Below, one piece after another: positions 44,590-55,535 of a stretch of 64,000 bases of DNA (its first letter is position 1; each line of letters opens with the position of its first letter). The DNA is taken from NCBI GenBank assembly GCA_004352715.1, contig SCFE01000039.1, positions 280,311 through 344,310 of the forward strand, written 5' to 3'. Under the pieces are notes generated by a model. The model was given only the letters and a program-made list of their open reading frames with translations, searched no databases and was not told the DNA's origin. Source of the DNA: Hofstenia miamia. Taxonomy: Eukaryota > Xenacoelomorpha > Acoela. The position numbers were made by a program, and so were the translations under genes.

Positions 44590-46200
44590 ATAAACCCCGT
44601 CAAATGCCCCAACAAAGGACTCTTTTTTAAGAAATTACAACTATTTTTCATTGCATAGCAATAGCCGCGGCCTAAACCATATTCAATATAATAGTGGGCA
44701 TAAGCATTGTGGAGAATTGAATGTCAATGGCAACATTGGAAACTTCCAAATAAACATCCCTCCCCTGGACTAATCAAACCAATTTCCTGGTCGAATTTGT
44801 CTAATATTTCACTCATAGAAATGCTTTTGTCAAAATTAAACATATATTGACATTGATAAGCTAAACAAGACTTGAGAACCAAAGGGTTTAACTTAGGATT
44901 ATTAAATTTTTTGTATTTCAAAGTTATTTACTACATACTTGATAACTTCTTTTGGACTGGTTAATTCACATTTCTTTGTTTCATTCAATTTAGGACAGGC
45001 CTTAAATTGCACACCATAAGTTTTTTCCTGTCTTGGTATTATTTACTGTTTTAAACATATTTGGTTCATGTACAATTTTAACTTTTTTACTCATTTTCTA
45101 TATACAGAAAAAAAATTAATTTTAATAATTTGTCTTTTGAAGGAAATATGTCAAATTTTGTAAACAAATCCACTTTATAGGCCCTGTGTCACTTGCAAAT
45201 GGATAAAACGGACCATTCTCATGTGAAATTTCAAACCAAACTATACCATTTGATGTAGCTAGTCCAAACATCAATTTATTATAATCTAAACTATACACAA
45301 GTTCCTCATTAATTTTAATTATTTTGCACGAATTTGTAAGTTGTGCTTATTCCTTTGGCATATTTCTCTAAAGAATACTTGTGTACTAATTACCTTATAT
45401 TGACAATGTCGCAAATCAGAATTATAAATGTTTTTAAATTTGGTATCAAATTTCATACCTTTAATAATATCACTTTCATCAGTACTACTATTTAATTCAA
45501 TGTCATTCCAAAATAGATCTGTTGTGTCAAAATATATTTTATTTAAAGAAACAAATGTTTCTTCTATTACTAAATTGTGTACAGACAATACACCAAATTT
45601 ACTAATTTGGACATAAATATCTTTTGATTTTTCACAAACTACTACAAATCTTATTTTTTTGGAGGCCATATTTCTTTTGGTAAATAATTTGTCAATTTGC
45701 TAGAAAAAATCTCAGCAGTTCTAAAAACATATTTACCTCTAAATTGTACAAAGGTATTAATTATTGTACGGTATACATTCTTTTTTAAATGTAACATATT
45801 ATAATGATTTTTTGATAAGAAACAAATTCCTGAAAGTGAAATGTAGGTATGAACATCTCTAACATAAATATAAGCATTTTCTATTGAAATTTTGTCAAAA
45901 CCGTTATCACCATATGTAGGTAAATCTAAAGCTTGCTCATGGCTTTCAGTTTTAAAAAAATTGTTTTTATAAGCAGCTTTAGTAGTTTCCAAATAACCAT
46001 ATTTTTTCAGAGAATTGCGAAATTACATGAGTCTTTGTAAAACCATGTTCGTAATTCTCTGCAAATGTTGTTCCATTTTCTGTTCTTAAAAATATCAATG
46101 CATAGAATTTAAATGGAGCACCTTGTAAGGTATATCTAAATCTAATTTCATTGATTGCATTTCGAGAAGTATCTTTTTGTTTAGATAAATTAAATACAAT
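44590..46200 (-). pseudogene. Leftward coding region of convergent cassette, unknown protein(s), several breaks
   Basis: Coding-like sequence in the - frame order: 46200-46010 (NEIRFRYTLQGAPFKFYALI, FLRTENGTTFAENYEHGF), 45992-45651 (HEQALDLPTYGDNGFDKISI, VQFRGKYVFRTAEIFSSKL), 45669-45319 (KIRFVVVCEKSKDIYVQISK, IELNSSTDESDIIKGMKFD), about 45330-45125 (YNKLMFGLATSNGIVWFEIS, ISHENGPFYPFASDTGPIKW, then a stop). A second unit starts MSKKVKIVHEPNMF at 45093 and goes on, with one shift, through KYVVNNFEIQK, MFNFDKSISMSEILDKFD, GEGCLFGSFQCCH, a TGA, and ILHNAYAHYYIEYGLGRGYC to about 44590. Frameshifts join each piece. No membrane segment or known catalytic motif is visible. Could be part of a large DNA transposon or an endogenous viral element; neither is proven. 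Confidence 0.5.
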
Positions 46201-46214
46201 TATTCCATATCTGA

Positions 46215-46217
<3 letters not shown>

Positions 46218-46247
<30 letters not shown>

Positions 46248-47240
46248 NNNNNNNNNNNNNNNNNNNNNNNNNNNNNNNNNNNNNNNNNNNNNNNNNNNNN
46301 NNNNNNNNNNNNNNNNNNNNNNNNNNNNNNNNNNNNNNNNNNNNNNNNNNNNNNNNNNNNNNNNNNNNNNNNNNNNNNNNNNNNNNNNNNNNNNNNNNNN
46401 NNNNNNNNNNNNNNNNNNNNNNNNNNNNNNNNNNNNNNNNNNNNNNNNNNNNNNNNNNNNNNNNNNNNNNNNNNNNNNNNNNNNNNNNNNNNNNNNNNNN
46501 NNNNNNNNNNNNNNNNNNNNNNNNNNNNNNNNNNNNNNNNNNNNNNNNNNNNNNNNNNNNNNNNNNNNNNNNNNNNNNNNNNNNNNNNNNNNNNNNNNNN
46601 NNNNNNNNNNNNNNNNNNNNNNNNNNNNNNNNNNNNNNNNNNNNNNNNNNNNNNNNNNNNNNNNNNNNNNNNNNNNNNNNNNNNNNNNNNNNNNNNNNNN
46701 NNNNNNNNNNNNNNNNNNNNNNNNNNNNNNNNNNNNNNNNNNNNNNNNNNNNNNNNNNNNNNNNNNNNNNNNNNNNNNNNNNNNNNNNNNNNNNNNNNNN
46801 NNNNNNNNNNNNNNNNNNNNNNNNNNNNNNNNNNNNNNNNNNNNNNNNNNNNNNNNNNNNNNNNNNNNNNNNNNNNNNNNNNNNNNNNNNNNNNNNNNNN
46901 NNNNNNNNNNNNNNNNNNNNNNNNNNNNNNNNNNNNNNNNNNNNNNNNNNNNNNNNNNNNNNNNNNNNNNNNNNNNNNNNNNNNNNNNNNNNNNNNNNNN
47001 NNNNNNNNNNNNNNNNNNNNNNNNNNNNNNNNNNNNNNNNNNNNNNNNNNNNNNNNNNNNNNNNNNNNNNNNNNNNNNNNNNNNNNNNNNNNNNNNNNNN
47101 NNNNNNNNNNNNNNNNNNNNNNNNNNNNNNNNNNNNNNNNNNNNNNNNNNNNNNNNNNNNNNNNNNNNNNNNNNNNNNNNNNNNNNNNNNNNNNNNNNNN
47201 NNNNNNNNNNNNNNNNNNNNTATATATATATATATATATT
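46218..47240. repeat. TA tract around an assembly gap (N 46248-47220)
   Basis: TA dinucleotides on both sides of a 973-base N run. Confidence 0.95.
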
Positions 47241-47645
47241 TATATTCGAAGTGATTATACTGAGCTTCTTCATATTCATTTTTAGCATAGACGCTATGAA
47301 AAGGGTAGATCGGTTTGGTTTATATAAAACATCATCAGTACAAATATGCGGTAAAAAACTAAAGATATTTATAATAGACTACACTTTATATATTTTAATA
47401 TTGCATGCTCTTAAAATATGTTCAATGATATCATGCTTAGCTGTTTATTCAATAATTGATCTTTGTTTGATTGTTTAATTATTAATGCTTCCCCTATTTT
47501 ATGATGTTCTGATCTTAGTCGGATGTAAAATTTTCATCTCTTAGTTGATGTTTGTGCATAAAAATTTCAGATTTTAGGTGCCCATTCATATGTTCCTTAA
47601 TTCTTGTACCCAGATGTCGCTTTGTTTGTATATATATATAATCAG
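47241..47645 (-). mobile_element. Penelope-like element remnant (GIY-YIG tail and 3' end)
   Basis: On the - strand about 47640-47560 reads TKRHLGTRIKEHMNGHLKSE then FMHKHQ, the end of the Penelope endonuclease block. At its 3' side is a hammerhead-like core (47312-47338) and a TA tract (47221-47240). Confidence 0.75.
47312..47338 (-). ncRNA. Hammerhead-ribozyme-like motif (Penelope 3' end)
   Basis: On the - strand CTGATGA, then TGTTTTATATAAAC (stem GTTT/AAAC), then CAAAC where GAAAC is expected. One core change, so probably inactive. Confidence 0.45.
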
Positions 47646-47649
47646 ATTT

Positions 47650-48342
47650 GATAGTTCTAGTTGCTTGCCATCATCATGATAAAACAAATATTTCCATTGT
47701 TTGTAGACCAGAGGGTTAAATTGAGATACAGAACAATAAAAACCTGTCTATAAAAATGTACTTGCTTTAATAAATTGTAAAAAAATCATTGAATTTTTTA
47801 CTGAAAGCGTATTTCTGGAACTTACTACACGAATTGTTTACATTACCACAGAGAAATACAAACCTTTATAATTAAAGTAATTTTTGTTTTATTTATTTTT
47901 TCAAATATTATTTTGGTCTGCATTGGACTCCAATAAGTTTAGAAAAAATTACTCTTAAAATTGCCAAATTAGTTTCTATTGAAAAAGTAAATCCTCTGAC
48001 ACATACTCCAATAGGCCTACTTAAAACTAGTGAAACTAGTGAAAAAACTTAGGCTAACATGGACCTCACAATGAGCTTAAGTGTTATGACAGAGTAAATT
48101 ACCTAAATAATACGCATATTAAATAAGAAAAAAACTGTTAATTGCATGTAATTGGGAATTTTCACCATCTATTAAACATTGGATAAAGGCAGTGTTAGAA
48201 ATATAGTTTGAATAACTTGAATAACTTTATAATAACCATTTAAACCTATTCATATTATGTACTAACTGCACTGCACCAATTTATAAGCATTGAGTGTAGT
48301 ATTAGCAGCTTTTGTTGAGGTGTATAATTATGCACTTAATAA
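47650..48342. other. AT-rich intergenic DNA
   Basis: No gene or element recognised. Confidence 0.5.
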
Positions 48343-48346
48343 GAGA

Positions 48347-48495
48347 TTCTATTCTATTCTATTCTATTCTATTCTANNNNNNNNNNNNNNNNNNNNNNNN
48401 NNNNNNNNNNNNNNNNNNNNNNNNNNNNNNNNNNNNNNNNNNNNNNNNNNNNNNNNNNNNNNNTTCTATTCTATTCTATTCTATTCTATTCTATA
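48347..48495. repeat. (TTCTA)n pentanucleotide satellite around a gap (N 48377-48463)
   Basis: Perfect TTCTA units on both sides of the N run. Confidence 0.95.
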
Positions 48496-49307
48496 TCAAA
48501 ACATTGCAGAATTTAATGCTTAAATGCTTATACGAAGAGTTTCTCTTGACAGCGAGGCCAGGCTCTTTTCCAAATGTTTTATTTTGTAAATATAACCATT
48601 TTGAAATTGCAAAAGTATAATTATGTATTATTTTAAAATGACTATAAATATTTCATTTTTTCTAAATAAATTTTACGTATGAAAATACTTACTTTTGTTA
48701 ACATAATTCAAACCAGGACAAGGAACTTTTGATAAAGTAACATTCAAATATTCTGTAAAATCATTGTCAACCAAAGCCTTTTGGTACCAATAGTAAATTG
48801 GTATAATAATTAGAGGCTATCTTGCGTGGCCAAGATTACAATGATTACAAGACTGAAGAGAGCATGTATAACTAGTTTTGTTAATTTAGTTTGATTGCAT
48901 GCAAACCCAATTTATATTCTTTACACTAACCAAATCTTATTCTGGATATGCTTGCCATTCTTTAACAGTGATTCCACCATTCAATGGTCTACCGCAGAAG
49001 CATATATCTAATCCCAGAGAAAAGGAGATATATTCAATCGAGACTTTCCTCAGCTCAGGTTGCAAATGAACAATGTTATCAGCATCTCTATTGATGCCTC
49101 AATAAATTTAGCAGTTGTGCTAGTCAAACGCAATGCAATGCCTACAGTAAAATAAACACTAAAATAATCGACATGCAAACATATTCTGGAGATAAGTATA
49201 ATATAATAACAAAGAATTTGGAATTAAGATAAGGGACAAGCTACAGTTATCTATCCATACATACATGAAAGCAATATGCTGATTTCACGCTGACAACGGT
49301 TAACATA
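48496..49307. other. Intergenic DNA, no gene recognised
   Basis: No supported coding region; base composition slightly less AT-rich than average. Confidence 0.5.
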
Positions 49308-49671
49308 CTATTACTCAGGGTTGCATATGGAAATGGAAATTTCCGTTCCATTCTATTTCCAGATTATGGAAATGGAAATCAATTTATGGAATGAAAATTC
49401 ATGGAAATGGGATTTCAAAAAAGAGATACTCAACACCATAGAAAATTTTCAAGACATTTAATTTATTTAAATATAAACCAAATTTTTAAGAACAGTCACA
49501 CAATGCATTAAATTAACCAAAATTTAATTGAATCATACAAAGCAGAGTGAATACAACGTTATCTTCGCCATGATGTCAGCTATTCTATTTTGACACCCAA
49601 AATTCGTTATTAATTTCGTTGCAACACTGTTTTGGCATATGTAAAGTTTCTTAATACTTAAAGACACTGCA

Positions 49672-50361
49672 ATATATATATATATGTAGCGTGGATAGAG
49701 AGTTTTTTCATTTGCATAAAAACGAACACGTTGACCAATTATATATTTGAATTACTTTACTACATTATTAGCCTTCATCAGTAAGAATACAAAGCGATTA
49801 AAATTAAAGTTTATGCATACTGCAGTGAAATGATTGATTGATTGACAGGATGATTGATTGCTTAGAAGAGATGAAGTTTGAGTTCTACTTGAAGAGTGAA
49901 TTTCTTTGATTGCAATTGCTTTGGCTACCTTTGAAGATGCATGACAGATTATGACTGAAAAATTAGATGAATTGGCGGCATAGCTTTGATGATGGAGGAA
50001 GACTTCTGAGCGAAGATGACCGTAGAGATGTTCTCGGATTCTGGTTTGAAGATGTCTTCTAGTCTCTCCTATGTATAAGTGCTCACACTTACGACATTGA
50101 TATTAATAAACAAGAGAAGAGCGTAGAGACATTGGAATGGGATCTTTGTTTGAAAAGATGTTGTTGGTTTTAAAATGATTGAAAGCAGGCTTGATTTGAG
50201 TTGAAATGAATTCCTTTTTGAAAGACTAGAGATATAGGAAACTTTCCAATAAATTGACTTTTTCCAGAATAAACTTTAATTTTAATTGTTTGTATTCTTG
50301 CTGATGAAGGCTAATAATATAGCCGAAAGTTTACTTAAAATATATAACGTCGTTTTTATGC

Positions 50362-50392
<31 letters not shown>
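49672..50392 (-). mobile_element. Penelope-like element nested in the hAT-like element, with inverted hammerhead-bearing ends
   Basis: On the - strand about 50095-49960 reads QCRKCEHLYIGETRRHLQTR then IREHLYGHLRSEVFLHH, a complete Penelope GIY-YIG motif block including the CxxC and YIGET. Ends: TA tract at 49672-49685 and 50366-50390. The outer 80 bp or so at both ends are inverted copies of each other (GCATAAAAACG near each TA tract; TTAGCCTTCATCAG inside). Confidence 0.8.
50301..50328 (+). ncRNA. Hammerhead-ribozyme core (best conserved in window)
   Basis: CTGATGA (50301-50307), stem II GGCTA/TAGCC (50309-50313 with 50320-50324) closed by ATAATA, then GAAA (50325-50328). Both invariant boxes and stem II are intact. 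A GTC triplet follows about 25 bases downstream (near 50351), with poor stem III pairing. The mirrored copy at 49775-49781 keeps CTGATGA but has TAAA for GAAA. Confidence 0.6.
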
Positions 50393-50395
<3 letters not shown>

Positions 50396-50750
50396 ATTAT
50401 TATTATTGCAATGCATATATGACTAAATTATGTAATTTAATTTCGAATTTGAATAGACCATAACAAAATCATCTGAAATTATTGCTAAATATGAAGTTGA
50501 AGTAGCCTTGACCAGGCCAGGTAAAAACCATTACAAAATTATATTATGTATACCGTAGCAATTTCAACCAAAACAATTATTCCACATGTCTGAAGGGGTT
50601 TGCAATTTCTGTTCACGTTAATGTACATTTAGCAAATCATTCGTGGGTTTCTACAGGGCTACTCAACCTCAAATGGTTTTGTAAATTAGTTGTTGAAATG
50701 GAATGGAAATTTAAGAGAATCGAATTTCCATGTGCAAGCCTGCTATTACT

Positions 50751-51470
50751 TATGCAATGGATCTTATAAAGGATTTAGAATTAACTGAATGGAAAAATTT
50801 ATATTTTATTCCAAAATCGATTTGAAAATCTATTACATTTCTAATTATATCTTAGAGAAAATACAAAATTTTCAGCATTGTGATGTATGGCAAAAAAATT
50901 ATGCTTAAAGTTCTTTCATGTTCATATAATTATTTTTCAAATGTTATTAGAATTAAAAAAAAAGAATTAACTTAGGTTTTAAAAAATAGCAGTGTAGTTG
51001 CAAACTGAAAAATAATAAATGCATTTAAATTATCAAACAACCTTGTATTTAATGTCCAATCTCCAGTAATTGTAATTGCTCCATTGCTAAATCTATACCA
51101 ATATTTTTTCAAATCTTAAGCATACTTTTAACATATTTATTAGAATTAACTCAGCAATTGTAAGAGCTTGTAGCTACCTAAAAGCTTAACTTGCTTATAT
51201 TCCCTTGTTGATTTCCAAGCTTGACATAAAAATTTTATTTCATTAACGTGAACCATTTAATTTATGTGTATGTCAGCACTTATTAAAAACACTTCATCTT
51301 ATTTACATTACATGATGCAAAATTGGTGTGGCCAACGTTCGCAATGAAAGAATAATCTACTCCCCTTTACAGATAACAGCAAATTTTCATAAATATTCAT
51401 TTTTAATTGTGAGTTAAATTTACAATATATTTTGTTTTATTATAAGTTATACAACGCATTTTAATTTTGC

Positions 51471-51509
<39 letters not shown>

Positions 51510-51832
51510 GTCATGGGAGCAAATTTTGAAAATACTAATTGCAATCTAATTTTTTGCTGCAAATGCGTTGAGTGTAGGGTGCGATTTATTCAAAAATAAT
51601 TTAATTTTTGCAAAAATATTTTGATAAACCCAGTCATTGCATTCATAGAGTTAATGAAATTCTTTTTTTCCCATATCCCATATTCGATTGGAAATTACAC
51701 AAATTGCTATGCTTAAGCTTTTGATGTAACTTTCAAGATTAATATATTGAAAATGAAATTCCAGAAGGATGAAGATGTTGGTCTCACGAAGTTTATGCTC
51801 AACTTAATTAACTAATTTTTTGAAGCATATAT
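50751..51832. other. AT-rich intergenic DNA with (AAT)n
   Basis: No gene recognised; contains an (AAT)n run at about 51471-51510. Confidence 0.55.
51471..51510. repeat. (AAT)n microsatellite
   Basis: About 13 AAT/ATA trinucleotides. Confidence 0.9.
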
Positions 51833-51875
51833 ATATATATATTTATATATATTAATTTATATATATTATATATGC

Positions 51876-51906
<31 letters not shown>

Positions 51907-51955
51907 ATGATAGCAAAATGAATTGAAACTATTTCGAGCTTTTTACATCATCATA
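51829..51955 (-). mobile_element. Probable Penelope 3' end: TA tract plus degenerate hammerhead-like motif
   Basis: Interrupted TA tract (51829-51906), then on the - strand (51955-51920) ATGATGATG, AAAAAGCTC, GAAATAG, resembling CTGATGA-stem-GAAA with the first base changed. No coding part adjoins it. Confidence 0.35.
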
Positions 51956-52505
51956 AAATGAATTATTTTGTACAATAGAATTTCCTTTAAATTTTCAGAG
52001 TTATTGTGACAAAGGAAAACTTCATCTAATGCTGCTTAAGATGAAGGTATCTTAAAAGTCAGAAGAGTTAGATGTTTAAAAGTCTTTGAAGAATTCCTCA
52101 AACAAAACAAGTGGAATTTCAAAAGGTTAAGTGCAACTTGAGGGGTTGCAAAAATTTTTGATGCATGAAGTTAAGAGTCATGCACTTTTCAAGACATTTA
52201 CTTGATGTAGGCTTGCCATTAAGCTTAAATTTTCACCTATTCGTTATATTAGCAAACACCTTTTGACAATCAGCATCATTAACAAAAATAGATAGTTCTA
52301 TGTAGTCAAAAGTCTGCTTTATTTCATGGTCTTCTTAAAGTTAATCATCTAAAGGAAACATTTTGAATCATGAATAATATTTTGTAGTCCTACATAGATT
52401 GGCACATTACAAGCAAATTATTCCTAGATGCAGAATGCCAAAACTAATTTGAAGTAATTACAGTGAACATTTTGTCTGTTCGGATTGCCAGATTGCCTGT
52501 GACAA

Positions 52506-52506
<1 letters not shown>

Positions 52507-52540
<34 letters not shown>

Positions 52541-52657
52541 NNNNNNNNNNNNNNNNNNNNNNNNNNNNNNNNNNNNNNNNNNNNNNNNNNNNNNNNNNNN
52601 NNNNNNNNNNNNNNNNNNNNNNNNNNNNNNNNNNNNNNNNNNNNNNNNNNNNNNNNN

Positions 52658-52690
<33 letters not shown>
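52507..52690. repeat. (TA)n tract around an assembly gap (N 52541-52657)
   Basis: TA dinucleotides flank the N run on both sides. Confidence 0.95.
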
Positions 52691-52739
52691 GTCATTCAAA
52701 AAAATATATTTCTGATAACAACAGAAATTTTAAATTAAA

Positions 52740-53250
52740 TTTCCTGACAATTTTGAATTGCGTTTTTAAGCAACCAAGAATCCCTAAAAAATTTTGGCCT
52801 TGATTACGTCAATAAAATCGCTTATGGTGGTTCTGTCTATATTTCCAAATTTGAAAAAGGTAATGGAATGGTAGTTATGGATAACTCAATATAATTATAA
52901 AAAATAAATACTCATTGATTCTTCAAAGCCTAAAAGAGAAACATCTACTACCCTTATCATCAAAATCATCAGTGAAGAAAAGAGAAAAGAATTTTAATAA
53001 AAAACTCCAAAAATAAAGAAAAGTTGAAAATTTCTGCTACATGAACATGCCTATTCTATTTTGAGTGTTATTTATAGCCAAAGAAATTGAATATCCTGGC
53101 ATCGACACTTGGACAAACAATCTCAGCATTTACAATGGATATTATGGAAAATTAATTTATAAAAGCAAAGATGAAGCAAATGTATTTATTAACTATCGAA
53201 ACAATATTCTACCAAAAATTCAATTTAAAGTGCTAAAGCAACAGTAGGTT
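52740..53250 (+). mobile_element. Penelope-like element, N-terminal ORF remnant
   Basis: At about 52846-52890 the translation FEKGNGMVVMDNS matches the Penelope 'dKGnamVVmdksdY' block that precedes the RT. A later open frame, 53065-53247, gives FIAKEIEYPGIDTWTNN and IYNGYYGKLIYKSKDEA, which could be the decayed next portion but is not clearly assigned. The TA tract just upstream fits the element's 5' border. Stops and shifts throughout. Confidence 0.55.
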
Positions 53251-55087
53251 TAACTTTTTAGATTTTAAAATATGCAGTTTGAAACATCAGAATGGAACAA
53301 GTTAACATATGAAATCCATTATTTTTACTTGTAAAGTGCCTTGAAGCTGGACATTATTTACAAAATGATTTTTAGTGATTTTCAAGTTTTCAAGATAGGC
53401 TAGCTTAGTGATATTCTGTGAGCCAACCTGTACAATATATGAAAATATATAAATTTGGTAAAATTACTTTGTATAGAAAACTTAAAGTTTTACTTTTTTG
53501 ATGTTGGAAGGATTTGAGAAATATTACACTTAAATAGAAAAGCATGAGGTATGAAGGATTTTCTAACAAAATCTCACTCCTTCATTGAAGAAAAGTCACA
53601 AATTCTCAATCATCTGGTCTTTACAGCAAGCAAAATTTTTGATAAAATATCTGTTACATAAAATATATTAAAAAAGTTTTCTCTGTTTATTTGGATATTG
53701 GAAATTTTAAGGCGATTGGGTTTTTTTAAAATCTTTAATGATTTCTTGAAAGAAATATTAACGTTTAAGTGATCAAAACTCATGAAGTAGAGTTGGAATT
53801 GGGCTTTGCCTAAAGTTGGGTTGGACTAGGCCTGGGCCGGACGTTGGCTGTGCTTGGGCTGGTTTTTGACATAGCAATTTGGGCGTGAATTGTGCCTATT
53901 GTTTCAATTGGTATTTGAAATACAAGAAAAATTCAGTTGAAAACTTAAACTTTGCAAATGATAAAAAAACATTCTCTTTAAATTTAATCAGTCCTGTATT
54001 GTTGGTTGTTGAAATACTTCTAAAATCTAAATTTTGTTTGCTACAAGCAAAGAGCGTTTCTTAAAACTCCATCTTACTTTGTGCTGATGTTAGTTGATGA
54101 TTTTAGTAGTTGAATATAAGAAATGATATGTTCTCTAAATGATAAAATTGACAAATGCAATCCTGGGAAAAATTAGTTGTAGCAATACTTATATCACTAA
54201 ATAAGTGGTGGTGGCAGGAAGAACTTATGAAATTTGACATATATGATACCTTGGCAGTAAGGCATAGTATTCCGCAGTTGATTGCAATATTGTGAAGGGT
54301 TGTTACTTCAAAAATTGTATTATAATGATAATGACTCTAAATACCAATATTTTTAAGCTTCTGGTGTTCAGGGCTCAGGCCACCTGAGTGTGCTTAGTAC
54401 CTTTTTGCAATCATACATTTAAAGAATAGTAAACAAAAATACAAACATAGTATCTATATTTACCACCTCCAATTTTAAGGGATATATTGCTTAGATATGC
54501 AGGAAAGTATTGTTTTCCTTAAAATATTGCATAAATTGTTGTAGTAAAAAATGTACACCATTTTAAATGAAATTCGTGTAATAAATTGTCAAAAATATTT
54601 AGTGAAGCTCCAATATTTTGTAAAACATGTAAAAATACATATAAAAATATAGGTAAACGCAAATTTAATTTTCATTTAGAATTTATTTTTAAGAAATGTT
54701 TGGATAAAAGAGTAGCAGAATATTAATTCTCTTGTTGTGGTTCTATTTTCTTAAGGTTTGTCTACATTCAAATGTCTATTTCAAAATTAGAAGTTAAATT
54801 TTGCCATTACTGTTAATAAAATATCTAAAGGTCAAAACTATTGATAAATTGGTTTCATTTATGCCAACAATGGCCATTATCTCACTTGACATTAGAATAT
54901 TATCAATGGCAACATTTTTATATGTTTTCCATAAAAAGTCTAAGAAAAAGATTAAAATATAAACAGTTTCAATTATAAAAAGACGAGACACATTGTGCTC
55001 TTTGATTATTGTGAGATGAAAGCCTTTAATAATTTTAACAAGAAACCAAAAAATTTAAAAATTTTTTTGAACAATTTAAGGTTAATC
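53251..55087. other. AT-rich intergenic DNA
   Basis: No gene or element recognised with confidence. A short G-rich imperfect repeat (TTGGGCT/TTGGGTT) lies at 53790-53870. Confidence 0.5.
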
Positions 55088-55535
55088 TACCCATGGAAGT
55101 GAAACCAACTTAAACTTTAAAGTTCTTGAAAGTTCTTGCAAATTCGATGCTAATCTTTGAAAACATATTTTAAGAGATGTTAGCTTTTCAAAAACATTTC
55201 GGTTGGTTCCTTAATGTATACATTTGGAACAGTTTCATCCTAAGTTACATTATTTTGCTGGAAATTTTGAATCCAAATTCAATAGTTTGATATTTTTGAC
55301 AAAGGATTTTTTAAATTTTTTATCTCCCATGCAAAGTCTAAATTGCAGTAAGAATCATTCCTTGTTATTGAAAACTAAAAAAATAAACTTATTTGCTCAC
55401 AGATATACTTTAAATATGGAACATAAAGTTTTTCCTAATTTGCTTACTCTAAAAATTTGCTTTCAAGCATTAGAATGAAATCTGCAAGAACTTGCAAGAA
55501 CTTTAAAATTCAAGTTGGTCTCACTTCCATGGATA
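55088..55535. mobile_element. Tc1/mariner-type MITE with long inverted repeats
   Basis: The element is 55090-55533 (444 bp), flanked by TA. Left end CCCATGGAAGTGAAACCAAC, right end reverse-complemented TCCATGGAAGTGAGACCAAC. The inverted repeats continue about 90 bp (TTTAAAGTTCTTG, AGTTCTTGCA, ATTC...CTAATC). No transposase. Confidence 0.75.

Larger units (their letters stand above)
49308..50750. mobile_element. hAT-like element with perfect 8-bp target duplication, carrying a nested Penelope
   Basis: The element is 49316-50742. Left end CAGGGTTGCATATGGAAATG; right end reverse-complemented CAGGCTTGCACATGGAAATT. Flanks are CTATTACT at 49308-49315 and CTATTACT at 50743-50750, identical. The interior near both ends repeats GGAAATGGAA motifs. 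About 700 bp in the middle is a Penelope-like insert. No transposase. Confidence 0.85.

Noticed and set aside
46151-47288. Long open frames across the 46.2-47.2 kb gap on both strands
   Set aside because: Made of TA repeats and N bases.
52690-52730. CTGATAA...GAAATTT as another hammerhead
   Set aside because: Stem II would have no pairing and only parts of the boxes match; likely chance next to a TA tract.
53790-53870. TTGGGCTTTGCC/TTGGGTTGG repeats as a minisatellite
   Set aside because: Units too irregular and too few.
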